A stretch of DNA of 5,296 nucleotides from Desulfobacterales bacterium CG23_combo_of_CG06-09_8_20_14_all_51_8 (GCA_002772195.1 PCSG01000026.1:1-5296); one strand, 5' to 3'; shown: positions 1 through 5,296, counted from the first letter of the stretch. Program-made: numbers and translations. Notes: a model not told the origin generated them from the sequence alone.

Positions 1-2
1 AA

Positions 3-803
3 TTGAACCCCTCTCCTGCCTTTATTTTTGGGACCTGCTCTTTTGCTCTATCAGCGGCGCTTCTCTTTATCTCCCCGATTCTGCCGGTTATCCCGCTTGC
101 CATATTCGTCATTGCATGCCTGATCGCTCCATTCTTACCTCAAATCGGTTTTTTCCTGCCCGTCATATCCCACGGCTCTTCCGGCAGGGATGCAGTTGCC
201 ATCACATTTGATGATGGCCCGGATCCTTTAACAACCCCGCTGCTGCTTGGGCTGCTTTCAAAATATAATGTTAAGGCTACTTTTTTTGTTGTCGGCGCCA
301 AAGCGGAAAAGCACCCTCATATTATCAAAGACATCTTATCTTCAGGGCATTCCATTGGAAATCATACATTTACGCATGATGTGATGATCATGTTAAAGTC
401 CCCCAAAAAACTGCGGCAGGAAATCGAGTTGACACAAACGCTTTTAAAAGGATTCGGGATTATCCCTTTTGCATTCCGCCCTCCTGCCGGTATCGTGAAC
501 CCCGGCCTCGGGCAAGTACTAGAAAAACAAAATATGTTTTGCCTCAATTACAGCTGCAGAGGGCTTGATGCCGGTAACCGGCGAATCAAAAACCTTTCAA
601 AAAAAATTCTAAGAAAGATCCGCAAAGAAGACATACTCTTGCTTCATGATGTCCGGCCGCCCCACAATTCCCGCGGCACCCAAATCCCCGAGTGGCTGGA
701 TGAAATTGAATGCGTACTGGCAGGCATTGCCCAAAAAGGACTTCGTGTATTACCGATTTCAGAAGTCATCGGTAAACAAGTAATGCACTCCATTCCGATC
801 TGA
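3..803 (+). CDS. Membrane-anchored polysaccharide deacetylase (CE4/NodB family), 5' end possibly partial
   Basis: Predicted metal-dependent hydrolase that removes N- or O-acyl groups from a polysaccharide, acting outside the cytoplasmic membrane. Residues 6-54 are almost wholly hydrophobic and probably form two membrane segments. The NodB domain follows at about 64-256. Visible CE4 motifs are TFDDGPD at 68-74 (D70 likely base, D71 metal ligand), HTFTH at 121-125 (H121 and H125 metal ligands), RPPAG at 159-163, and LLLHD at 212-216 (H215 likely acid). Around D189 the sequence reads GLDAG, so the Trp that often follows this Asp is replaced by Ala. The first usable codon is TTG at position 3, with only two bases before it, so no ribosome site can be judged and the frame may continue upstream. 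The gene ends 34 bp from the convergent ankyrin gene. Family assignment is firm; the polysaccharide substrate is unknown. Confidence 0.9.
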   Translation: MNPSPAFIFGTCSFALSAALLFISPILPVIPLAIFVIACLIAPFLPQIGFFLPVISHGSSGRDAVAITFDDGPDPLTTPLLLGLLSKYNVKATFFVVGAKAEKHPHIIKDILSSGHSIGNHTFTHDVMIMLKSPKKLRQEIELTQTLLKGFGIIPFAFRPPAGIVNPGLGQVLEKQNMFCLNYSCRGLDAGNRRIKNLSKKILRKIRKEDILLLHDVRPPHNSRGTQIPEWLDEIECVLAGIAQKGLRVLPISEVIGKQVMHSIPI

Positions 804-811
804 AATAATGC

Positions 812-846
812 AAAAAGATGAAATTCTTGCCATGATTTCAATCTTT
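812..846 (-). terminator. Candidate hairpin terminator between convergent genes
   Basis: Arms 814-824 (AAAGATGAAAT) and 835-846 (ATTTCAATCTTT) pair over 11 bp with one bulged base and a 10-nt loop. Read on the minus strand, the hairpin runs into TTTTT (816-812), so it best suits termination of the ankyrin gene, whose stop codon (840-838) lies in the stem. On the plus strand the following tract is TCTTTCTCTC-like, a poorer U-tract, so termination of the deacetylase transcript is less certain. The stem is mostly A-T and therefore weak. Confidence 0.4.
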
Positions 847-2133
847 CTCACTCTCCTGCGCTTTCTTCCGCGCGTCCTCGATAAGATCAACAATATACAT
901 GTCGCCGCATCGTTTTGCAGCATCAAGCGCAGTCCTTCCAGAGTCGACACAAAACACATCCGCATTATTTTCAATTAATATTTTTGCCACTTGCGAATAC
1001 CCTTTGTCCGAAGCCAAAAAGAGGGCGTCCATGCCGAAATCATCTTTGGCATTCACATCCGCCCCGCTTTCGATGAGAAACTTGACAATATCCCCATGCC
1101 CGGCCATCGAGGCTGCGTTTAAAGGGGAAGTTCCTTTATGAACAGCCTCTAAACCAATATTATATGGTTCAATGGTTCTGGCATTCACATCCGCGCCGTT
1201 TTCCACCAATACCTTTACCACTTCTAGTTTGTCTTTGAATGCCGCAGCTATCAGGGGCGTTATGCCGTTTTTGGTCACCGCATTCACATCCGAACCTGCT
1301 TTAATCAATGCGGTCACACTGTCAATATCCCCCGCATCAGCAGCCATCATCAGCGAAGTCCCGCCTTCAAACGCCGGCTGACCCGCTATCACCGTGCACT
1401 CTTTCGTTAGTTTCGTCAGGGGGTCCGCGCCTTTCGACAGCAGGTATTCCTGCATTGGATGGTCGCCATTTGCCGCGGCAATCATCAAGGCATCCGTCCC
1501 ATTTTCACACTTAGCACTCACATCTGCCCCGTGGGCAATCAGCAAAGCCGCGTTGGCATTCTGCTTGGTTTTCAGAGCCGCCATTAACGCTGTCGCCCCT
1601 TTGTAAACGGGTTCCCCTTTATATTCATATTCTGTCAGGATCACGGCATTGACATCCGCACCCTTTTCAATGAGTATTTTGACAACACTCTCATCATTTA
1701 AGGCTGCGGCAATAAAAAGCGGCGTGGCTCCGTTAATGTCCACCGCCTTCACATCCGCGCCCTGCTGAATCAGCATTTTAGCTATATCCGTATGCTTTTT
1801 GCTCAGAGCCGCCATCAGCGAGGTGCAACCTTCATATAGGGTCTGGTCCGCATATTTAAACATCAGCTTTATTTTTGCATTGACGTCCGCCCCTTGGTCG
1901 ATCAAACGCCGGGCAATGTCTTCATGCCCTTTTAGCGAAGCAATAAACAGCGGCGTCACGCCCTCCTCTGTGGCAGTATTCACATCAACCCCCTGAGCAA
2001 GCTGCTGATTGACATCATCCAATTGGCCCTGGTCCGTGGCCTTGATGATGGGGGTCATTTTTAATGATTTACAGGCCGGGAGAATTAAAATCATCAAAAG
2101 AATAAAAATTAAAAAACACTGTTTTACTCTCAT
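838..2133 (-). CDS. Ankyrin-repeat lipoprotein with alternating 33/44-residue repeats
   Basis: Predicted lipid-anchored protein of 431 residues, almost entirely ankyrin repeats, so probably a protein-binding scaffold. Residues 1-21 form a lipoprotein signal: MRVK, a hydrophobic core, then the lipobox LPAC with Cys21 as the lipidated residue. Lys follows the Cys rather than Asp, which by the E. coli rule favours the outer membrane. Eleven repeats follow at 26-58, 59-102, 103-135, 136-179, 180-212, 213-257, 258-290, 291-334, 335-367, 368-399 and 400-431. Most carry the TPL-helix and GADVNA hallmarks. Repeats 2, 4, 6 and 8 are 11-12 residues longer than the rest. The charged tail (KKAQESEKD) ends the last repeat. 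I chose the ATG at 2133 because it places a normal signal peptide first and has AGGAG 6 nt upstream. In-frame ATGs at 2175 and 2199 are alternatives. No enzymatic domain is visible and the partner is unknown. Confidence 0.88.
   Translation of the reverse strand: MRVKQCFLIFILLMILILPACKSLKMTPIIKATDQGQLDDVNQQLAQGVDVNTATEEGVTPLFIASLKGHEDIARRLIDQGADVNAKIKLMFKYADQTLYEGCTSLMAALSKKHTDIAKMLIQQGADVKAVDINGATPLFIAAALNDESVVKILIEKGADVNAVILTEYEYKGEPVYKGATALMAALKTKQNANAALLIAHGADVSAKCENGTDALMIAAANGDHPMQEYLLSKGADPLTKLTKECTVIAGQPAFEGGTSLMMAADAGDIDSVTALIKAGSDVNAVTKNGITPLIAAAFKDKLEVVKVLVENGADVNARTIEPYNIGLEAVHKGTSPLNAASMAGHGDIVKFLIESGADVNAKDDFGMDALFLASDKGYSQVAKILIENNADVFCVDSGRTALDAAKRCGDMYIVDLIEDARKKAQESEKD
1132..2058 (-). 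repeat. Four tandem 77-residue (231-bp) ankyrin super-repeats inside the lipoprotein gene
   Basis: The units run 2058-1828, 1827-1597, 1596-1363 and 1362-1132 on the minus strand and encode 77, 77, 78 and 77 residues. Each is a 33-residue ankyrin repeat followed by a 44- or 45-residue one whose extra segment ends in Tyr/Phe/His-Glu/Lys-Gly. At DNA level the GADVNA box recurs as variants of CATTCACATCCGCGCC on the plus strand, for example near 1050, 1182 and 1282. The copies have diverged, so this is an old duplication pattern rather than a fresh tandem array. Confidence 0.8.
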
Positions 2134-2139
2134 CACACA

Positions 2140-2145
2140 CTCCTG
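2140..2145 (-). promoter_or_regulatory. Ribosome binding site deciding the ankyrin lipoprotein start
   Basis: The minus strand reads CAGGAG, then TGTGTG, then the ATG at 2133, a good Shine-Dalgarno with 6-nt spacing. Two further in-frame ATGs also have SD-like sequence: 2199 (AAGGA at 2209-2205, 5 nt away) and 2175 (GAGAGGA at 2184-2178, only 2 nt away). The lipobox signal peptide is what favours the 2133 start. Confidence 0.6.
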
Positions 2146-2281
2146 TTGCTGCGGGGTCAACCGCCTGTTAAACATGTTCCTCTCTGATATTCGGGACATT
2201 TTATTCCTTTAATTTGTGCGTGGACTTCTTTGTCCTCATTATTTGCATGAAAAGACATTTAGATGCCGATTTTTAACCATA

Positions 2282-2310
2282 AATCTAATATTAGCATAAA
2301 AATAAATCAA
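2282..2310 (-). promoter_or_regulatory. Weak candidate sigma-70-type promoter for the ankyrin lipoprotein
   Basis: On the minus strand TTGATT (2310-2305) is followed after 17 nt by TAGATT (2287-2282). Each hexamer matches its consensus at 4 of 6 positions. The region is so AT-rich that chance matches are likely. It would leave a leader of about 150 nt before the ATG at 2133. Confidence 0.22.
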
Positions 2311-2316
2311 TTAAAA

Positions 2317-2358
2317 GAAATAAGAATGCAGAAATAAGAATGCAGAAATAAGAATGCA
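2317..2358. repeat. Three perfect tandem copies of a 14-bp unit
   Basis: The unit GAAATAAGAATGCA occurs at 2317-2330, 2331-2344 and 2345-2358 with no mismatch. It lies in the divergent promoter region, just upstream of the candidate minus-strand -35 box and about 125 bp before the operon start. It does not fall in a supported coding frame. It could be a set of operator sites for a DNA-binding protein, or a simple replication-slippage repeat. Confidence 0.95.
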
Positions 2359-2414
2359 AGAAAAACCATGGGAGCGAAAAAACAAACAGGAACTTTCAAT
2401 TTTTGTGATTCCAA

Positions 2415-2442
2415 TTTACAATCAAGATAATTTTAATATATG
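2415..2442 (+). promoter_or_regulatory. Weak candidate promoter for the Fe-S/FAD operon
   Basis: TTTACA (2415-2420, 5 of 6 to the -35 consensus) is followed after 16 nt by TATATG (2437-2442, 4 of 6 to the -10 consensus). Transcription would begin near 2450 and give a leader of about 35 nt. The A+T background makes this only suggestive. Confidence 0.3.
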
Positions 2443-2472
2443 CTTCTATGGGTAAATACTTATAACCCAATC

Positions 2473-2477
2473 GGAGG
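2473..2477 (+). promoter_or_regulatory. Ribosome binding site for a GTG start
   Basis: GGAGG lies 6 nt before the GTG at 2484. This strong Shine-Dalgarno supports the non-ATG start of the first operon gene, whose protein begins MKPIKFDPD directly before the first cysteine cluster. Confidence 0.85.
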
Positions 2478-2483
2478 TTTTAC

Positions 2484-3506
2484 GTGAAACCAATTAAATT
2501 TGATCCGGATGTGTGCGCCGGCTGCGGCACCATCGATTGCCTCATGAAATGCCAGTATATTTCTTTTGCCGATGTGGCCGAAGCCCGGGTGGAAAAATTA
2601 AAGATCAACGAATGCCGCGACAGCCGGGTCCTGCATGAATGCCTCACCTGTTACTCCTGCCAGGAGTATTGCCCCTATGACAACAATCCTTTCTATCTCT
2701 TGGTGGAACGTCAGGAGGAGCTGGGGATTCTGCCCGCGCCAAAACCCATCGTGGAAGAGCAGCTTCGCATGATGGCCCCCAGAGGAAGAATTACAAAGCA
2801 GCCGGTCTCCGGGCCGGTGGTGGATATGTGCGCGTTCCCCATGCTGGTCGGCTGCGTCCGGGGAAAACTCTTTGAAGGGGCCACCCCCATTGTGGGCACG
2901 GATATTTTCTGTAATATCATGTGGCTGCATTTCGCCAAAAATTCCACCATCCGGGAGCGGGTCCCGCAAATGATCGATAATATCATGCATTATTATCTGA
3001 AGGATTCAGACACTAATGAACTGGTCTGCTTTCATGACGAGTGCTACGGGACCTATACCAGCGTTGCCGATGCCTATGGAATCAAAGTTCCGTTTACGCC
3101 CATCCATCAGTTTGACTTTATCAATCAGCGTCTGGATGTTTTAAAAGACCGGATCAAACCCCTGAACGTCAAAATCGCCTACCAGCGGCCCTGCTCCAAC
3201 CGTCTGTCGCCCCAAACCGACCGGGTGTTGGATGAAATTTTCGAAAAAATTGGGGCTGAGCGCGTTCCACGGAAATATGACCGGGAAAATGCCCTTTGCT
3301 GCGGCGGAGTCCCCCGGGCCCATCAGCGGGATGAACTGGCCGACGAACTGGTGGAAAAAAATATCAATGACATGCTGAAAACCGGCGCGGCCTATTGCGT
3401 GTTCAACTGCCCGTTCTGCATGGCCACTTTGGGTCAGGAAGTCGCGGAGAAGGGGCTGATGCCGATTCTGGTCAGCGATCTGGTGCAAAGTGCTTTGGGA
3501 GAATAA
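2484..3506 (+). CDS. Fe-S oxidoreductase subunit with ferredoxin motifs and CCG domain (HdrD/GlcF/GlpC-like)
   Basis: Predicted cytoplasmic or membrane-associated electron-transfer subunit of 340 residues. The N-terminus holds two cysteine clusters for [4Fe-4S] centres: C11, C14, C19, C23 (CxxCx4CxxxC, wider than usual) and C53, C56, C59, C63 followed by Pro (classical CxxCxxCxxxCP). The C-terminal half carries a full CCG signature: C237, then CC at 272-273, then C309-x2-C312, with gaps of 34 and 35 residues, within the range known for heterodisulfide reductase-type domains. The first CCG domain looks reduced: GC at 123-124, C143 and HDEC at 184-187 remain, but no CC pair is present. The protein is the first of a three-gene operon and its TAA is one base before the ATG of the FAD subunit, so it is probably that enzyme's partner. 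Fold class is well supported; the specific complex is inferred. Confidence 0.9.
   Translation: MKPIKFDPDVCAGCGTIDCLMKCQYISFADVAEARVEKLKINECRDSRVLHECLTCYSCQEYCPYDNNPFYLLVERQEELGILPAPKPIVEEQLRMMAPRGRITKQPVSGPVVDMCAFPMLVGCVRGKLFEGATPIVGTDIFCNIMWLHFAKNSTIRERVPQMIDNIMHYYLKDSDTNELVCFHDECYGTYTSVADAYGIKVPFTPIHQFDFINQRLDVLKDRIKPLNVKIAYQRPCSNRLSPQTDRVLDEIFEKIGAERVPRKYDRENALCCGGVPRAHQRDELADELVEKNINDMLKTGAAYCVFNCPFCMATLGQEVAEKGLMPILVSDLVQSALGE
3497..3501 (+). promoter_or_regulatory. Ribosome binding site of the FAD subunit, inside the preceding gene
   Basis: GGGAG in the last codons of the Fe-S gene lies 6 nt before the ATG at 3508. This favours 3508 over the in-frame GTG at 3490, which would overlap the upstream gene and has no obvious SD. 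The stop and start are separated by one base, suggesting translational coupling. Confidence 0.75.
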
Positions 3507-3507
3507 T

Positions 3508-4887
3508 ATGACAACGGATCTGATTACGCGACTTGAAAAAATTGTGGGCCCCCGGTTTGTGTCCGGGGCCGCCGAAGAACGCTATCTCTATTCCATGGAC
3601 CCGGGGACCATGCCCCCGTCCATCCCGGACGCCGTGGCCATGCCGGCGACGACCGAAGAAGTCCGGCAGATCGTGCTGCTGTCCAATGAACTGAAGGTCC
3701 CCGTCGTGCCCATGGGGGCCGGGCTGGTCCTGTCCGGCCTGACCCGGGCCTTGAAGGGCGGCGTGATCATCGATATGAAGCGCATGAACCATATCCTCGA
3801 AGTAAACCCCCAAAGCCGCTATGCCGTGGTGGAAGGCGGCGCTTCCGAGGGCATGCTAAAAGCCTATCTCAAAAAGCATCATCCCACACTCAAGCATTCC
3901 ATGCCCGATGCGCCCCCCATCGCAACCCTTGCCGGTAATATCTGCATTCACGGCTCCGGCCATTTGTCCGTGCTGGGCGGGTCGCATTCGGATATGCTTA
4001 CGGGCATGGAAGTGGTTCTCCCCACAGGCGAAATCATCCGCACCGGGTCGTGCAGCGTGTCCAAGGGCTGGTTCGCCCGGTCCCCGCTGCCGGATCTTTC
4101 CGGCCTGTTCCTGGGCTGGTCCGGCACCACGGGCATTGTCACCAAACTTGGTATCAAGCTGTTTCCCAGCTATAAACACAACGACGTGCTGATTTTCGTG
4201 GCCGAAGACCCGGACCTGATGCCGGAGATCATTTCCCGACTCACCAGCGTTCAGGTGGCCGAGGACATGACCCCCTGGATGATGCCGAAGCCGGACTGGG
4301 CCCGGGGGTTTCTGCACATCAACATCAGTTATGGGGCTCACACCAAAAAGGAACTGGCCTTTAAGCGGAACCTGCTCCAGGCGTCGGTGCGGGAATACAG
4401 CGACCAAAAAATCGCCGGATTTCTGCCCCTGCCGCCGACCCAGAAAGGTCGGTTTTTGCAAATCCCGTCTCCGGATCTGGCCCGGTTCGCGGACCTGCGC
4501 CGGGGAGGCGGGTTTGAATATGTGGGCTCCATCATGGCCATCGAGCATTTCCCGGAAGCCTATCGGGCCGGGCTTGCCATCGCGGAAAAATTTCAGGTCA
4601 GCTATCCCCTGGGGGCCCGCATCATCGGGGCTGGGCACTGCATGATGTTTTTTTTCGCCTATGCCTTTAACCGGGCCGACGCCGAGGACGTGCGGCGGGC
4701 ATCACGCGCCCTGGAAGCCACCAACACCGCGGCCCTCGCCATGGGCGGGATTCCCTGGAAAGCGGAACTGCCGGCTCAGAAACAAATCATCGAGAAAATG
4801 GATCCGGAGACCTTTGCACTCATGGGCCGGATTCGGTCTGTGCTGGACCCGAACGGCATTATGAATCCGGGAAACTGGGAGAAATAA
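3508..4887 (+). CDS. FAD-binding oxidoreductase (GlcD-like, FAD_binding_4 fold)
   Basis: Predicted flavoprotein of 459 residues, likely the substrate-oxidising subunit of a dehydrogenase feeding the flanking Fe-S proteins. The PCMH-type FAD domain spans about 35-220. Recognisable blocks are PVVPMGAG at 65-72, GGVIIDMKRMNHILEV at 84-99, AVVEGGAS at 106-113, GSGHLSVLGGSHSDMLTGME at 149-168, VVLPTGEIIRTG at 169-180, and GLFLGWSGTTGIVTKLGIKL at 199-218. The C-terminus ends with LDPNGIMNPGNW at 446-457, the usual closing motif of this superfamily. The GHxGDGN-type motif of classical GlcD/D-lactate dehydrogenases is not seen; the comparable region reads GAGHCMMFFFAYAFN (374-388). The substrate is therefore open: a 2-hydroxy acid is possible, but another alcohol or aromatic substrate cannot be excluded. 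The gene is richer in G+C than the lipoprotein region. It sits between two Fe-S genes with one-base spacers, which argues for a single complex. Confidence 0.88.
   Translation: MTTDLITRLEKIVGPRFVSGAAEERYLYSMDPGTMPPSIPDAVAMPATTEEVRQIVLLSNELKVPVVPMGAGLVLSGLTRALKGGVIIDMKRMNHILEVNPQSRYAVVEGGASEGMLKAYLKKHHPTLKHSMPDAPPIATLAGNICIHGSGHLSVLGGSHSDMLTGMEVVLPTGEIIRTGSCSVSKGWFARSPLPDLSGLFLGWSGTTGIVTKLGIKLFPSYKHNDVLIFVAEDPDLMPEIISRLTSVQVAEDMTPWMMPKPDWARGFLHINISYGAHTKKELAFKRNLLQASVREYSDQKIAGFLPLPPTQKGRFLQIPSPDLARFADLRRGGGFEYVGSIMAIEHFPEAYRAGLAIAEKFQVSYPLGARIIGAGHCMMFFFAYAFNRADAEDVRRASRALEATNTAALAMGGIPWKAELPAQKQIIEKMDPETFALMGRIRSVLDPNGIMNPGNWEK
4877..4881 (+). promoter_or_regulatory. Ribosome binding site of the third operon gene
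   Basis: GGGAG in the last codons of the FAD gene lies 7 nt before the ATG at 4889. The arrangement almost repeats the junction at 3497-3510. Confidence 0.7.
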
Positions 4888-4888
4888 T

Positions 4889-5296
4889 ATGGAACACGAG
4901 GAAATCCTGCACCGGTGCTTTCGCTGCGGCTACTGCAAGCTGCCCGGCAATTATGTGGATATCAACTGCCCGGCTTATTTGGCATTCCGGTTTGAAACCT
5001 ACGCGCCGGGCGGGCGCATGTGGCTGCTCCGGGCGTGGCTGGACAATAAAATAACCGCCGGGTCTCGGTTTGCGGAAATCATGTTCGCCTGTGCCACCTG
5101 CGGCAACTGTGTGGAGCACTGCGCGTTTCCGGAGTTCAAGGATCGGCTCCTGCTGGTCTTTACTGCCGGAAAAGAAGCCCTCCTTGATGCGGGCCTGGCC
5201 CCGCCGGCGGTGCGGGATTATCTGACAAAACTCCAGAATTACGGAAACGCCTATGGAAAATCCGTGAAAAAAAGCGGGGCCTGGGCCGAGGGCCTG
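4889..5296 (+). CDS. Second Fe-S oxidoreductase subunit (HdrD/GlcF-like), 3' end cut by the window
   Basis: An open frame of 136 codons runs from ATG 4889 to the last base with no stop, so only the N-terminus is seen. Two cysteine clusters are present: C10, C13, C16 with C27-Pro further on (an unusual long gap before the fourth Cys), and C68, C71, C74, C78 (classical CxxCxxCxxxC). This two-cluster N-terminus is typical of GlcF/HdrD-like proteins, whose CCG cysteine-rich domains would follow beyond the window. Between the clusters lies FETYAPGGRMWLLRAWL, similar in style to the RGK segment between the clusters of such proteins. It starts one base after the FAD gene's TAA with its own SD, so it is almost certainly co-transcribed. 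Probable role: a second electron-transfer subunit of the flavin enzyme. The call is good for Fe-S binding and moderate for the exact family. Confidence 0.85.
   Translation, partial: MEHEEILHRCFRCGYCKLPGNYVDINCPAYLAFRFETYAPGGRMWLLRAWLDNKITAGSRFAEIMFACATCGNCVEHCAFPEFKDRLLLVFTAGKEALLDAGLAPPAVRDYLTKLQNYGNAYGKSVKKSGAWAEGL

Larger units (their letters stand above)
2134..2483. other. Divergent AT-rich intergenic region (350 bp)
   Basis: This region separates the minus-strand lipoprotein from the plus-strand redox operon and must hold both promoters. It is strongly A+T rich in the middle: a hand count gives 10 G+C in 2281-2340. It contains the 14-bp tandem repeat at 2317-2358 and weak promoter candidates on each strand. 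I see no RNA gene and no convincing small coding frame apart from a possible N-terminal extension of the lipoprotein up to 2199. Confidence 0.75.

Noticed and set aside
899..1606. Several 60-80 codon plus-strand frames opposite the ankyrin gene.
   Set aside because: They mirror the ankyrin repeats (recurring FTSAP strings come from the antisense of the GADVNA box), so they are shadows of a repetitive gene.
2222..2235. Small inverted repeat GGAC-TTCTTT-GTCC in the intergenic region.
   Set aside because: The arms are only 4 bp and do not extend. Such matches are common by chance and no partner site was seen.
2317..2358. The tandem 14-mers as a CRISPR array or replication iterons.
   Set aside because: The copies are directly adjacent with no spacers, there are only three, and there are no cas or rep genes in the window.
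2598..2990. A 130-codon antisense frame inside the first Fe-S gene.
   Set aside because: It overlaps the cysteine clusters and following region of a well-supported protein and has no domain or own ribosome site that I could support.
3856..4638. A 260-codon open frame antisense to the FAD gene.
   Set aside because: It lies wholly within a strongly supported flavoprotein gene of high G+C, where stop-free antisense frames are expected. Its translation is rich in Gly, His, Pro and Arg and shows no recognisable domain.
4648..4655. A run of eight T within the FAD gene, possibly a frameshift or slippage site.
   Set aside because: The frame remains intact through it to the conserved NPGNW ending, and it simply encodes Phe-Phe-Phe. 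No alternative-frame product is supported.

Overview
The window looks like a chromosomal segment of a Gram-negative anaerobe. A sulfate-reducing or related Desulfobacterota-type bacterium is my best guess. This rests on a run of Fe-S/CCG-domain redox genes around a flavoprotein, plus a lipobox-bearing lipoprotein that implies an outer membrane. The assignment is inferred from gene content and style, not from a database match.

Layout. (1) Positions 3-803, plus strand: a membrane-anchored carbohydrate esterase family 4 (NodB-type) polysaccharide deacetylase with all main catalytic motifs. Its true start may lie before the window. (2) Positions 838-2133, minus strand: a predicted lipoprotein made almost entirely of ankyrin repeats, convergent with gene 1 and only 34 bp from it. 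An AT-rich hairpin sits at the junction. Its repeats alternate between the standard 33 residues and about 44 residues, giving a 77-residue super-repeat. (3) Positions 2134-2483: a very AT-rich divergent intergenic region with three perfect tandem copies of a 14-bp unit and weak promoter candidates on both sides. (4) Positions 2484-5296, plus strand: a tightly packed operon of a ferredoxin/CCG-domain Fe-S protein, a GlcD-like FAD oxidoreductase, and a second Fe-S protein cut by the window end. Each junction is TAA-T-ATG with a Shine-Dalgarno sequence inside the preceding gene.

How the genes may work together. The three operon genes resemble the flavin plus Fe-S subunits of glycolate/D-lactate dehydrogenase-type complexes (GlcD with GlcF- or HdrD-like partners). 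The flavoprotein would oxidise a small organic substrate and pass electrons through the [4Fe-4S]/CCG subunits. The substrate cannot be read from sequence, and the flavoprotein lacks the GDGN-type C-terminal motif of classical GlcD. The deacetylase and the ankyrin lipoprotein are both cell-envelope proteins, but their convergent orientation gives no evidence of a shared operon.

Base composition shifts across the window. By hand count, positions 2281-2340 have 10 of 60 G+C, while positions 4081-4140 have 41 of 60. No RNA genes, CRISPR arrays or insertion sequences were seen.
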